Shown here: in pieces, positions 8,639-16,857 of the stretch
How the letters are laid out: every line of letters begins with the position of its first letter
How positions within the stretch are numbered: the stretch's first letter is position 1
Assembly: GCA_035571835.1 (NCBI GenBank)
Contig: DATNBU010000001.1
Coordinates: forward strand, 99,605-163,604
From: Candidatus Limnocylindrales bacterium
GTDB lineage: Bacteria; Desulfobacterota; Binatia; UBA1149; CAITLU01
DNA: 64,000 bases
Direction: 5' to 3'
The notes under the pieces: generated by a model
Seen by the model: the letters and a program-made list of their open reading frames with translations, nothing else
Told to the model about the DNA's origin: nothing
Database searches by the model: none
Program-made: the position numbers and the translations under genes

Positions 8639-9115
8639 TCAGGCTAGCTCGACGAGCACTGTGGCAAGCGATGCCACCGCGGCGGATTCGCCGACCGGCC
8701 CGATGCCGTCGCTGGTTTTTGCCTTGATCGAGAGAACATCGGTGCCGACGCGGAGCTCGTTCGCCATCGCGCTGCGCATGGCCTCGATATGGGGCGCGAG
8801 CCGGGGTTTTTCGATGACGATCGTCACGTCGGCGCTGACGATCGTGGCATGTTTTGCCGCGAGACGATCGCGCACTTCGGCGAGAAAGACCGACGAGCGG
8901 GCGTCCTTCCACCTCATGTCGTTCGACGGGAAGAACACTCCCATGTCGCCGAGACCCGCGGCCGAAAGCAGCGCATCGCACAGTGCGTGGGCCGCGACAT
9001 CGCCGTCGCTGTGTCCGAGTGAGCCGCGATCGAACGGGATCTCGATGAGCCCGAGCCACAGCGGCCGGCCCGCGACGAGCCGATGGATGTCATAGCCCTG
9101 ACCAATGCGCAGCAT
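8639..9115 (-). CDS. ispF: 2-C-methyl-D-erythritol 2,4-cyclodiphosphate synthase
   Basis: 158-aa enzyme of the MEP isoprenoid pathway that forms the cyclic diphosphate from CDP-ME phosphate with release of CMP. The zinc ligands are in GQGYDIHRL (Asp, His) and the next His is in GHSDGDVAAHAL; the substrate loop IKAKTSDGIGPVGE is intact. Length is normal for a stand-alone IspF; there is no fused or adjacent IspD. It is first in a pair with gltX, an arrangement seen in several proteobacterial groups. The plus-strand two-component operon diverges from it across 186 bases. Confidence 0.96.
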   Translation of the reverse strand: MLRIGQGYDIHRLVAGRPLWLGLIEIPFDRGSLGHSDGDVAAHALCDALLSAAGLGDMGVFFPSNDMRWKDARSSVFLAEVRDRLAAKHATIVSADVTIVIEKPRLAPHIEAMRSAMANELRVGTDVLSIKAKTSDGIGPVGESAAVASLATVLVELA

Positions 9116-9142
9116 GCGAGCCCTCCCGGCCTGCGATCCGTG

Positions 9143-9165
9143 AAACCGGGACGGCCCCGGTTTTT
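9143..9165 (+). terminator. Hairpin with T tract in divergent intergenic region
   Basis: aaaccggg (9143-9150) pairs with cccggttt (9156-9163) around a 5-base loop and runs into TTTTT on the plus strand. No plus-strand gene lies just upstream. It may be an attenuator in a long leader of the kinase gene, or a structure in the ispF leader on the other strand. Confidence 0.35.
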
Positions 9166-9301
9166 CCTGCACGACGAGCGGCACGACAAAAGCCGGTGCT
9201 TTCCAGCCGTTATCGCAAAACCGTCGTTTTGAGGCGCGCGAGAGCATGGTAGCATCCCGCCGTCTGCGACTTCGAGCCTTCCGAAGCCGCGTACGTCGCA
9301 C

Positions 9302-10417
9302 GTGACGTCCGAGGATTCCATCCGCACCGCCGATCACGAAGCGGTGCTGGCGAGCTTGCTCGAAGCAGTTGTGGCCTTTGGCCCCGGCGGACAGGTGAAC
9401 TTCGTTAATCCCGCGGCCGAGTCCCTGCTCAGCCGTTCCGGCCGCACGCTGATCGGCCGCGACCTTTCCAACGTCTTCCGCTCCACACCCTGGATTGCCG
9501 AAATGCTGCGCCGGCTTGGCCCCGAGCATCCGGTGGTTCGCGAACAGGGTGAGCTCGTGCTGTCGAACGGCAACGTTCCGGTGCTGGCCGAGGCATCGCT
9601 GGTTCCCGAGCGCGAAGCGATCGAGACCGCCGGCACGCTCGTGCTCTACGACCTGACCCGGCGCGGCGAGCTTCAGAATCAGGAAAATCAGCGCCGGCGC
9701 GTCGCCGAGCTCGACCGCATGGCCGCCCAGTTCGCCCATGAGATCAACAACCCGCTCTCGGGCATTCGCGGCGCAGCGCAGCTCCTCGGCCGCAAGCTCG
9801 CCGAGCGCCACGACCTGGTCGAATACACCGAGCTGATCGTTCGCCAGGTCGATCGCCTGAGCGAGCTCGTCGAAGCCCTGATGGCGCTCGAAGCTCCCGT
9901 GCTGCGCAAGCAGCCGGTCAACGTCCATCGCATCATGGACGAGCTCATGCTGCTCGAGCGCAGCTCGGCCGACCAGCGCGGCATCGTGTTCGAAGCCGAG
10001 TTCGATCCGAGCCTGCCCGAAGTCAGCGGCGATCCCGCACGGCTCGAGCAGCTGTTCCTGAACATCCTGCGCAATGCGGTCGCGCACTGTCCGCCTTCTC
10101 TCGGACGGATCCGCGTCGCTACCAGGATGGACAATTCGTTTTATGTGGACCGTAACTCCGAACGCGTCTCGTTTCTGAGCGTGTCGATTGCCGACAACGG
10201 ACCGGGTCTGGACGAGGAGGCGCTCGAGAACTGTTTCTCGCCGCTGTTCTCGCGCAGGCCGGGAGGTCACGGCATGGGACTGGCGATCGCGGGGGCGATC
10301 GCGATGGCTCACGACGGACGCATTCGCGCAGCAAACGTTCCCGGCGGCGGAGCCATTTTCCATGTCAGCCTTCCGCTGGCCCGCACGCGTGAACCGATCA
10401 AAGGAGAACATCCGTGA
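9302..10417 (+). CDS. NtrB-type PAS-domain sensor histidine kinase
   Basis: 371-aa cytoplasmic kinase without membrane segments. Residues about 10-120 form a PAS-like sensor (AVVAFGPGGQVNFVNPAAE), followed by a short coiled coil and the dimerisation/phosphoacceptor helix FAHEINNPLSGIRGAAQ with His146. The ATPase domain shows the N box LFLNILRNAVAHC, the G1 box IADNGPGLDEEA and the G2 motif GHGMGLAIAGAI. Architecture matches GlnL/NtrB. The GTG start at 9302 lacks a strong ribosome site. Its stop overlaps the next start by 4 bases, so kinase and regulator are translationally coupled. No glnA or glnB lies nearby, so the signal need not be nitrogen. Confidence 0.85.
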   Translation: MTSEDSIRTADHEAVLASLLEAVVAFGPGGQVNFVNPAAESLLSRSGRTLIGRDLSNVFRSTPWIAEMLRRLGPEHPVVREQGELVLSNGNVPVLAEASLVPEREAIETAGTLVLYDLTRRGELQNQENQRRRVAELDRMAAQFAHEINNPLSGIRGAAQLLGRKLAERHDLVEYTELIVRQVDRLSELVEALMALEAPVLRKQPVNVHRIMDELMLLERSSADQRGIVFEAEFDPSLPEVSGDPARLEQLFLNILRNAVAHCPPSLGRIRVATRMDNSFYVDRNSERVSFLSVSIADNGPGLDEEALENCFSPLFSRRPGGHGMGLAIAGAIAMAHDGRIRAANVPGGGAIFHVSLPLARTREPIKGEHP

Positions 10418-11859
10418 CGACCCTAAGAAAGGGCACCGCGCTCGTCGTCGACGACGAGGCCGATGTACGCAAGGTGATCGGCGACGCGCTGACCGAAACC
10501 GGCTGCACCGTGATGACGGCCGGAGACGCCGAAAGCGCGCTCGAGATCCTCGACCAGGGCGGAGTGGATCTCGCATTCGTCGACATCAATCTCGGACGTG
10601 CGAGCGGATTCGACATTCTCGATTCCGTGCGCAAGCGCGGAACCAGCACCGACATCGTCGTCATCACCGGCAAGGCCTCGGTCGCCAACGCGATCGAAGC
10701 GACCCGTCGCGGCGCGTACGACTACGTGACCAAACCGTTCGACATCGACCACCTGATCTCGCTCGCGCAGCGGATTCTCGACAGCCGCGCCGCCGTGCGC
10801 TCGCTGCCGGAGCCCGTCGCGAGCACCGAGCCCGCGGCGAAGGCGGAGATCGTCGGCCAGTCCGCGGCGATGCAGGAGGTCTACAAGATCATTGGCCGCA
10901 TGGCCTCGAGCCCGACGACGGTGCTCATCCAGGGCGAAAGCGGCACCGGCAAGGAAGTCGTCGCGCGTGCGATCCACGCATATTCGACGCGCGCCGAGGG
11001 GCCGTTCGTTGCGGTCAACTGCTCGGCGATTCCCGCGGACCTGCTCGAAAGCGAAATGTTCGGACACGAGCGTGGTGCATTCACCGGTGCGACCGAGCGC
11101 CGCATCGGCAAATTCGAACAGGCCAGGAACGGTACGCTGTTTCTCGACGAAGTCAGCGACATGCCGCTCGCGCTTCAGGCCAAGCTTCTGCGCGTGCTGC
11201 AGGAACGCGAGTTCTCGCGCGTCGGCGGTCACGAGCTGCTGCCGGCCGAATGCCGCGTGCTCGCGGCAACCAACCGCGGCCTGGAAAGCGAAGTCGAAGC
11301 CGGCCGCTTCCGCGAAGACCTGTACTTCCGGCTGAAGGTCGTCGTGATCGACCTGCCGCCGCTTCGCGAGCGCCGCCAGGACATCCCCGACCTCGTCCGC
11401 CATTTCCTCGATCGCATCAATGCGCGCGAGCGCTTCAAGGTGAAAGGCGTTTCCGCCGAAGCCATGTCGCTGCTGGTCGAGCAGCACTGGAAGGGCAACG
11501 TCCGCGAGCTCGAGAACGTGCTGCTGCGGGCATCGGCGCTCGCGCCCGATCGCGTGCTCGGCGTCTCCGACCTTCCCATCAAGCCGCGCACCAGCGCACC
11601 GGTCATGGATTTGTCGGTGCCGCTGACCGACATTCTCAGCGCCAAGATCCGCGAGATGCTGGCTTCGTTCGGCACCGCGGAGCCGCGCGACCTGCATGCG
11701 CGCGTGCTCGCGATGGTCGAAAAGCCGTTGTTCGAAGCGGTGCTCGAATCGACCGGCGGCAACCAGCTGAAGGCCGCCGACATCCTCGGGATCAACCGCA
11801 ACACGCTGCGCAAGAAAATCACCGACTACGGCATCTCGCTGTCGCGCGCACGGACGTGA
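10414..11859 (+). CDS. NtrC-family sigma54-dependent response regulator
   Basis: 481-aa enhancer-binding protein. The receiver domain holds the acidic pocket VVDDEAD and phosphoacceptor Asp57 (FVDINLG). The AAA+ domain has Walker A GESGTGKE (174-181), the sigma54-contacting GAFTGA loop (221-226) and Walker B GTLFLDEVSDMP. The Fis-type helix-turn-helix lies at the C-terminus (GGNQLKAADILGINRNTLRK). It is the partner of the upstream kinase. The GTG start (10414) overlaps the kinase stop; its own stop overlaps the thiE start, again by 4 bases. Confidence 0.92.
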   Translation: MTTLRKGTALVVDDEADVRKVIGDALTETGCTVMTAGDAESALEILDQGGVDLAFVDINLGRASGFDILDSVRKRGTSTDIVVITGKASVANAIEATRRGAYDYVTKPFDIDHLISLAQRILDSRAAVRSLPEPVASTEPAAKAEIVGQSAAMQEVYKIIGRMASSPTTVLIQGESGTGKEVVARAIHAYSTRAEGPFVAVNCSAIPADLLESEMFGHERGAFTGATERRIGKFEQARNGTLFLDEVSDMPLALQAKLLRVLQEREFSRVGGHELLPAECRVLAATNRGLESEVEAGRFREDLYFRLKVVVIDLPPLRERRQDIPDLVRHFLDRINARERFKVKGVSAEAMSLLVEQHWKGNVRELENVLLRASALAPDRVLGVSDLPIKPRTSAPVMDLSVPLTDILSAKIREMLASFGTAEPRDLHARVLAMVEKPLFEAVLESTGGNQLKAADILGINRNTLRKKITDYGISLSRART

Positions 11860-12521
11860 CGGCACCGGCCTTTCGCCTTCCGCGCTTCTATCCGATCGTC
11901 AATGTTGCCGATGCAGGCGACGCTGCGATCGAGCGGGCGTACCGCACGGCGGCCCATCTTGCCGGCTGCGGCGTCGCGCTGATGCAGCTTCGCGCCAAGC
12001 CGCTTGGCGGCGGCGCGATGACGGCGCTCGCGAAGAGACTGGTTGAAGCGTTCGGTGCCGGCGGCGTAGCGCTCATCGTCAACGATCGCGCCGACGTCGC
12101 GGCGGCGTCCGGCGCCGCGGGCGTGCACGTCGGCGACGAGGATCTGCCGGTCGATGCTGCGCGGCGGGTTCTGTCGGCGGCGGGCAGCGCATCGATCGTC
12201 GGCTATTCCACGCACAGCGTGGCGGAGGCGATCGCCGCATCTTCCTTCGATGCGGACTACCTCGGCTTCGGACCGGTTTTCGACAGCCCGACAAAAGCCG
12301 GCGTGCGCGACGCGCGCGGGCTCGAGCTGCTCGCCGAAGTCTGTCGGATGGCGACGCTTCCCGTGGTTGCGATCGGCGGGATCACGCTGGAGACGGCGCC
12401 GCTCTGCTGGAAGGCAGGCGCCGAAAGCGTCGCGGTGATCAGCGATCTCGAACGGGTTGGGGATCTGCGCGCACGCGTCGCCGAGTGGCAGCGGTCCGCG
12501 CGCGAATTCTCGCCGGAGTGA
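11856..12521 (+). CDS. thiE: Thiamine-phosphate synthase
   Basis: 221-aa TIM barrel that joins HMP-PP and the thiazole phosphate to make thiamine phosphate. Recognised by YPIVNV at the first strand, VALMQLRAK, VALIVNDRADVAAASGAAGVH, the phosphate loop region YLGFGPVFDSPTKAG and AIGGIT near the C-terminus. The GTG start is deduced from the 4-base overlap with the regulator's stop; the frame is open further upstream but only as out-of-frame readthrough of ntrC. Coupling of thiE to a two-component system is unusual. No other thiamine gene is present. Confidence 0.9.
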   Translation: MTAPAFRLPRFYPIVNVADAGDAAIERAYRTAAHLAGCGVALMQLRAKPLGGGAMTALAKRLVEAFGAGGVALIVNDRADVAAASGAAGVHVGDEDLPVDAARRVLSAAGSASIVGYSTHSVAEAIAASSFDADYLGFGPVFDSPTKAGVRDARGLELLAEVCRMATLPVVAIGGITLETAPLCWKAGAESVAVISDLERVGDLRARVAEWQRSAREFSPE

Positions 12522-12578
12522 TCGGCGCGGCACGTGAGCGCACGGTCAAATGTCGGCGCCGCAACCCGTCGCCATCGC

Positions 12579-12601
12579 CAACATTCCCCGGGGGAATGTT
12601 G
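12579..12601. terminator. Perfect 11-bp inverted repeat between convergent thiE and dnaB
   Basis: caacattcccc and its exact complement flank a single central G (12590). It sits between the stops of thiE (12521) and dnaB (12615). It lacks a T tract, so it may be a factor-independent end structure for both genes or a protein-binding palindrome. Confidence 0.4.
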
Positions 12602-12614
12602 CAGCAGGGACCCA

Positions 12615-14000
12615 CTACTCGTACCGCCCTCCCCCGTATCCGGCCGGCGACGACGCATCCTCGCGCGTGCTGAAGTTCCGGAACCGCGCGAACGCCTTGT
12701 CGAACATCAGCCGCACTGTTCCGGTCGGTCCGTTACGCTGCTTCGCGATGATGATTTCTGCGACACCCGGCTCGGGCGTGTCGGCATTGTACTGCTCGTC
12801 GCGGTAAAGGAAGACGATGACGTCGGCGTCCTGCTCGAGTGCGCCCGATTCGCGGAGATCGGCCATGCCGGGGCGCTTGTCGGCGCGCTGCTCGACCTGA
12901 CGGTTGAGCTGCGAGAGCGCTACGATCGGCACGCTCAGCTCCTTCGCCAGCGCCTTGAGCGACCGGGAGATCGCCGAGATCTCCTGTTCACGGCTGTCCT
13001 CACCGGTGCCGCGCATCAGCTGGAGGTAGTCGATGATGATCAGGCCGAGTCCCGCCTGCGCGTCGTGCTTGAGCCGCCGCGCCTTCGCGCGGATCTCGAG
13101 CACGGTCTGCGCAGCCGTATCGTCGATGTAGATCGGCGCGCCGCCGAGCTTGCCCGCCGTCAGCGCGATGTTCTTGATGTCGCGATCGTGAAGGTTTCCG
13201 GTACGCACGCGCGAGTTGTCGATCTCCGCCTGCGAGCACAGCATGCGCATCACGAGCTGGTCCGAGCTCATTTCCATCGAGAAGATCGCAACACCGACGT
13301 TGCTCTCGCCGGCGGCGTATTCGGCGATATTCAGACAGAAGGCGGTCTTCCCCATACTCGGTCTGCCCGCCACGATGATCAGATCCGACGGCTGCAGCCC
13401 TGCCGTCTTGTGGTCGAGATCGTAGTATCCGGTCGCAACGCCCGTTACGTCGGACTTGCGCTCGAACAGCATCTCGATGCGCTCGACCGTCGGCCCGATC
13501 AGCGTATCGATGCGCCGCAGCGCGGTTCCCGAATGATCGGACGACAGCTCGAAGATCGCCTGCTCGGCCTTGTCGAGAAACTCGCGCGTCGCGCCGCGCG
13601 ACTCGTACGCACCGGTCAGGATCTCGGATGACGTACGGATCAGCCGGCGCAGGATCGATTTGTCATGGATCAGCCGCGCGTAGTGGTCGACGTTGGCCGC
13701 CGTCACGACTTTTTCGGCAAGCTCGACCAGATAGGCCGTGCCGCCCACGCGCTGCAGCTCTCCGGAGTGCTTGAGCGCTTCGGTCACGGTGATCACGTCA
13801 GCCGGCCGCGCCTGCGCCTGCAGCGAGCTGATCGCCGCGAAGATGCGGGCATGCCGCTCGGCATAGAAATCGGTGGCGACCACCAGGTCGGCGATGCGGT
13901 CGAACGCGTCCGAATCGGTCAGCAGCGCGCCAAGGACGGACTCCTCGGCTTCCTGGCTGTGCGGCGGAACGCGGGTGTAGGCGGCTTTGTTCTCGTCCAT
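12615..14000 (-). CDS. dnaB: Replicative DNA helicase DnaB
   Basis: 461-aa hexameric 5'-3' helicase of the replication fork. The N-terminal primase-interacting domain begins with the hallmark RVPPHSQEAEESVLGALL; the RecA-like domain has Walker A GRPSMGKTAF, the H2/H3 motifs including LGLIIIDYLQLM and the arginine-finger region. No intein interrupts it. ATG at 14000 is the family start, although no good ribosome site is seen. It is unlinked here to its common neighbours rplI or alr and follows the cobalamin-binding-type gene on the same strand after 192 bases. Confidence 0.96.
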   Translation of the reverse strand: MDENKAAYTRVPPHSQEAEESVLGALLTDSDAFDRIADLVVATDFYAERHARIFAAISSLQAQARPADVITVTEALKHSGELQRVGGTAYLVELAEKVVTAANVDHYARLIHDKSILRRLIRTSSEILTGAYESRGATREFLDKAEQAIFELSSDHSGTALRRIDTLIGPTVERIEMLFERKSDVTGVATGYYDLDHKTAGLQPSDLIIVAGRPSMGKTAFCLNIAEYAAGESNVGVAIFSMEMSSDQLVMRMLCSQAEIDNSRVRTGNLHDRDIKNIALTAGKLGGAPIYIDDTAAQTVLEIRAKARRLKHDAQAGLGLIIIDYLQLMRGTGEDSREQEISAISRSLKALAKELSVPIVALSQLNRQVEQRADKRPGMADLRESGALEQDADVIVFLYRDEQYNADTPEPGVAEIIIAKQRNGPTGTVRLMFDKAFARFRNFSTREDASSPAGYGGGRYE

Positions 14001-14192
14001 GAGCGGGCGATTCTGCGACGAACGCGCGGGCCCGGAAAATGACGCACGCGGTATGATCCCGCGGGACCCCGTGAAGCGTCATCACAAAGCTGTCGATAAA
14101 CTGTGGACCCGGGCCGCGAACTGACTGACGGCGCTCGCCGTTCGTGCGCGCACAGCGTTGCGCACAGCGAACGCACAGGTGCCGTGCGTTTC

Positions 14193-14939
14193 TCAGCCCG
14201 CGCCGCGAACGGCGCGCGAGAGCCGCTCGATCGCGCCGGGAATCCTCGGGCCGTACCAGGCGAGGTCCTTGCCGTCGATGAGCAGGTAGCGGGCGTCGAG
14301 GCCGCCCGCCCGCAGCTCGTCGGCATGGCGCTCTTCGAAGACGAACGGCTCGTCGGGAAGGACGATGAGCTCCGGGGCCGCGGCGAGGACTTCGTCGATC
14401 GTGATCTCGAAGAAGTCCGGTCCAGCGCGATCGCCGAAGACATTCCGACATCCCGATCGCTCGAGCATGTCGCCAATGTAGGTCGCGCGGCGAAACGTCA
14501 TCCACGGTTTGCGCCAGATCGGGCAGAACGTCGCGACGCCCTGGCCTCCGCTGCCGGCGTGCGCGGCAGCGATCGAATCCCGGCATCGCTGGGCAAGCTC
14601 GGCGCCGCGGGCAGTCGCACCGCACGCTGCTCCGAGCTCTTCGAGCATGTCGGCCGCGTCGGCGACCGTGCACGGATGCGTAACGTGCAGCCGGATCCCG
14701 GCCGCCTCGATCGCGCGGCAATCCTCGAGACGGTTTTCTTCCTTGTTGACGATGACGAGGTCGGGCCGCAGCTCGATGATGCGAGCCACGTCGGGATTCT
14801 TGGTGCCGCCGACGGCTTCGATCTTTTCGACGACGTCCGGCGGCTCGGTGCACCAGCGCGTGCGGCCGACAATCGCATCGGCAAGGCCGAAGTCGATCAG
14901 TGTCTCCGTCAGGCTCGGCACGAGCGAAACGATCCGCAT
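14193..14939 (-). CDS. Cobalamin-binding-type (BtuF-like) helical-backbone metal receptor, no signal peptide
   Basis: 248 aa matching the periplasmic-binding fold of class III solute-binding proteins: MRIVSLVPSLTETLIDFG, then VGGTKNPDVARIIELRPDLV typical of BtuF, and ITIDEVLAAAPELIVL in the second lobe. Unlike periplasmic BtuF there is no signal peptide: the domain starts at residue 2. No btuCD transporter genes are adjacent. It lies downstream of the B12-dependent mutase and thiolase on the same strand, which suggests a cytoplasmic corrinoid-related role. That is inference; other metal complexes are possible ligands. The stretch to dnaB holds nothing recognisable. Confidence 0.75.
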   Translation of the reverse strand: MRIVSLVPSLTETLIDFGLADAIVGRTRWCTEPPDVVEKIEAVGGTKNPDVARIIELRPDLVIVNKEENRLEDCRAIEAAGIRLHVTHPCTVADAADMLEELGAACGATARGAELAQRCRDSIAAAHAGSGGQGVATFCPIWRKPWMTFRRATYIGDMLERSGCRNVFGDRAGPDFFEITIDEVLAAAPELIVLPDEPFVFEERHADELRAGGLDARYLLIDGKDLAWYGPRIPGAIERLSRAVRGAG

Positions 14940-14987
14940 GATGCACCAGAGATCCGGCGACAGGATCGTTGCCGGAGAAGAGGATCG

Positions 14988-15064
14988 AAAAAAGGGGACA
15001 GGCTTTCTGTTTTCGACGATCGCGAAAACACTACATTTTTTTAAATGTACCTGTCCCCTTTTTT
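14988..15064. repeat. GGGGACAG-core palindromic element A
   Basis: Perfect 15-bp inverted repeat: aaaaaaggggacagg at 14988-15002 and its complement at 15050-15064, 47-base loop. It begins 5 bases beyond the thiolase stop and its minus-strand arm ends in TTTTTT, so it can double as the thiolase terminator. It belongs to the family seen at 20118, 23796, 36796 and 49540. Confidence 0.75.
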
Positions 15065-15068
15065 GTTT

Positions 15069-16256
15069 TCAGGCTGCGCGCTCGACGACCATCGAGATGC
15101 CCTGCCCTCCGCCGATGCAGAGCGACGCAAGGCCGAGCGACACGTTGCGCTTCTTCATCGCGTGCAGCAGCGTCACGAGGACGCGCGCGCCGCTGGCACC
15201 GATCGGATGACCGAGCGCGACCGCGCCGCCGTTGACGTTGACCTTGGCGGCTTCGATGCCGAGCTCGGCGAGTACGCCGAGCGACTGCGCGGCGAACGCC
15301 TCGTTGAGCTCCCACAGGCCGATGTCGTTCTTCTTGATGCCGGTTCGCTTGAGCACTTTCTCCGACGCAGGCCACGGGCCCATGCCCATGATCGCCGGGT
15401 CGACGCCGGCAGCAGCCGCGCCGAGGATGTACGCGATCGGCGTCAGCTTCTCGGCCTTGGCGCGCGCCTCCGACATGACGACGAGCGCAGCTGCGCCGTC
15501 GTTGATTCCGGACGCGTTGCCGGCGGTGACGCTGCCGTCTTTCTTGAACGCCGGGCGTAGCTTCGAGAGCGTCTCCTCGGTGGTGTTGCCGCGAACGTAT
15601 TCGTCCTTGGTCACGCGGATCGGGTCGCCTTTCTTCTGCGGAATCTCGACGGCGAAGATCTCTTCGTCGAACGCGCCGCTGGCCTGCGCGGCCGCAGCCT
15701 TCTGCTGGCTCGCTGCGGAGAACGCATCCTGCGCCTCGCGCGTGATGCCGTACTTGGCGGCGATGTTCTCTGCAGTGATTCCCATGTGCGTGAACGTGAT
15801 CGGGCACGTAAGCCCGTCGGCGATCATCGAATCGATGATCTGCTCGTGGCCCATGCGGTAGCCGGTGCGCGCCTTGGCGAGAAGGTACGGCGCGAGCGTC
15901 ATGTTCTCCATGCCGCCGGCGATGACGCACTCGGCCTCGCCCGTCAGGATCGACTGGGCGGCCAGCGCGACGGCCTTGAGGCCGGAGCCGCAGGCCTTGT
16001 TCACGCCGAAGCTCGGAACTTCCTTCGGGACTCCGCCCTTGAGGGCTGCGACGCGCGCGGCGTTCAGTCCGAGGTTCGCGGCAAGAACGTTGCCGAGGAT
16101 CACTTCGTCAACCGACGCGGGGTCGATCCCGGCGCGGCTGATCGCTTCGGCGATCGCAAGGCCACCGAGCTCCGGTGCCGGCTTGTCCGCAAATGCTCCC
16201 TGGAAGCTTCCGATGGCGGTGCGGGTTGCGCTGACGATGACTGCTCTGCTGCTCAC
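15069..16256 (-). CDS. Thiolase (acetyl-CoA C-acyltransferase)
   Basis: 395-aa thiolase that condenses or cleaves beta-ketoacyl-CoA. The nucleophilic Cys is in NKACGSGLKAV, the catalytic His in ALGHPIGASGARV and the second Cys in LCIGGGQG; all are intact. Length and motifs fit the acetoacetyl-CoA (biosynthetic) thiolase group. The GTG start at 16256 follows AGGAGG closely, so a longer in-frame ATG at 16346 is rejected. It is on the same strand 97 bases downstream of the B12-mutase small subunit, consistent with a branched- or short-chain acyl-CoA pathway. Confidence 0.93.
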   Translation of the reverse strand: MSSRAVIVSATRTAIGSFQGAFADKPAPELGGLAIAEAISRAGIDPASVDEVILGNVLAANLGLNAARVAALKGGVPKEVPSFGVNKACGSGLKAVALAAQSILTGEAECVIAGGMENMTLAPYLLAKARTGYRMGHEQIIDSMIADGLTCPITFTHMGITAENIAAKYGITREAQDAFSAASQQKAAAAQASGAFDEEIFAVEIPQKKGDPIRVTKDEYVRGNTTEETLSKLRPAFKKDGSVTAGNASGINDGAAALVVMSEARAKAEKLTPIAYILGAAAAGVDPAIMGMGPWPASEKVLKRTGIKKNDIGLWELNEAFAAQSLGVLAELGIEAAKVNVNGGAVALGHPIGASGARVLVTLLHAMKKRNVSLGLASLCIGGGQGISMVVERAA

Positions 16257-16353
16257 GACTTGGTCCTCCTGCTTTCTGCCGTGCGGCTCGCTCACGATGC
16301 CGCCGGCGCCCGGAAGCACGGTGATCGCGCTTCCAACGTTCTGCATCCGCGCG

Positions 16354-16758
16354 TCAGGCGCGGGCGTCGATGTTCGTACGAATCCAGTCGACGATGTCCT
16401 TGGTGCTCGCTCCGGGCGTGAAGATTTCCTTGATCCCGAGCGACTTGAGCTCGGCGATGTCCTCCTCCGGCACGATGCCGCCGCCGAAGATCGGAATGTC
16501 GCCCACGCCCTTTTCCTTCATCAACGTAAGAATGCGCGGGAACAATGTCATGTGCGCGCCCGAAAGAATGGACAGGCCCACGCAGTCGACGTCTTCCTGG
16601 ACGGCGGTCTCGGCGATCATCTCCGGCGTCTGGTGGAGACCCGTATAGATGACCTCGAAGCCGGCATCGCGCAGCGCGCGCGCGATGATCTTCGCGCCGC
16701 GGTCGTGGCCGTCGAGGCCGGGTTTTGCCACCAGAATTCTCAGAACCTTGTCGGACAC
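16354..16758 (-). CDS. Acyl-CoA mutase small subunit (B12-binding)
   Basis: 134-aa stand-alone cobalamin-binding domain. It has the base-off/His-on signature DGHDRG (16-21) with His18 as the cobalt ligand, then LSILSGAH and [10 protein letters not shown], which complete the Rossmann-like B12 fold. It pairs with the separate catalytic subunit 99 bases upstream. This split arrangement is known for isobutyryl-CoA mutase and for archaeal-type methylmalonyl-CoA mutase. It has no catalytic domain of its own. Confidence 0.92.
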   Translation of the reverse strand: MSDKVLRILVAKPGLDGHDRGAKIIARALRDAGFEVIYTGLHQTPEMIAETAVQEDVDCVGLSILSGAHMTLFPRILTLMKEKGVGDIPIFGGGIVPEEDIAELKSLGIKEIFTPGASTKDIVDWIRTNIDARA

Positions 16759-16857
16759 AATCGTTTTCCTTTGTCGGCTGTCGCCCGGTCGCCGCCGGTT
16801 GCGATGCCGCGTTCAACTGTCGTCGTCATGCCGGCCGCGCAGTCGGCCGGCGCATTC

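Noticed and set aside
10188..11855. Long upstream extension of thiE
   Set aside because: The extension is ntrC read in another frame; thiE homology starts at the GTG at 11856.
14091..14099. DnaA-box-like TTATCGACA upstream of dnaB
   Set aside because: One mismatch to the consensus and a single copy; no origin features such as a cluster of boxes or AT-rich region.
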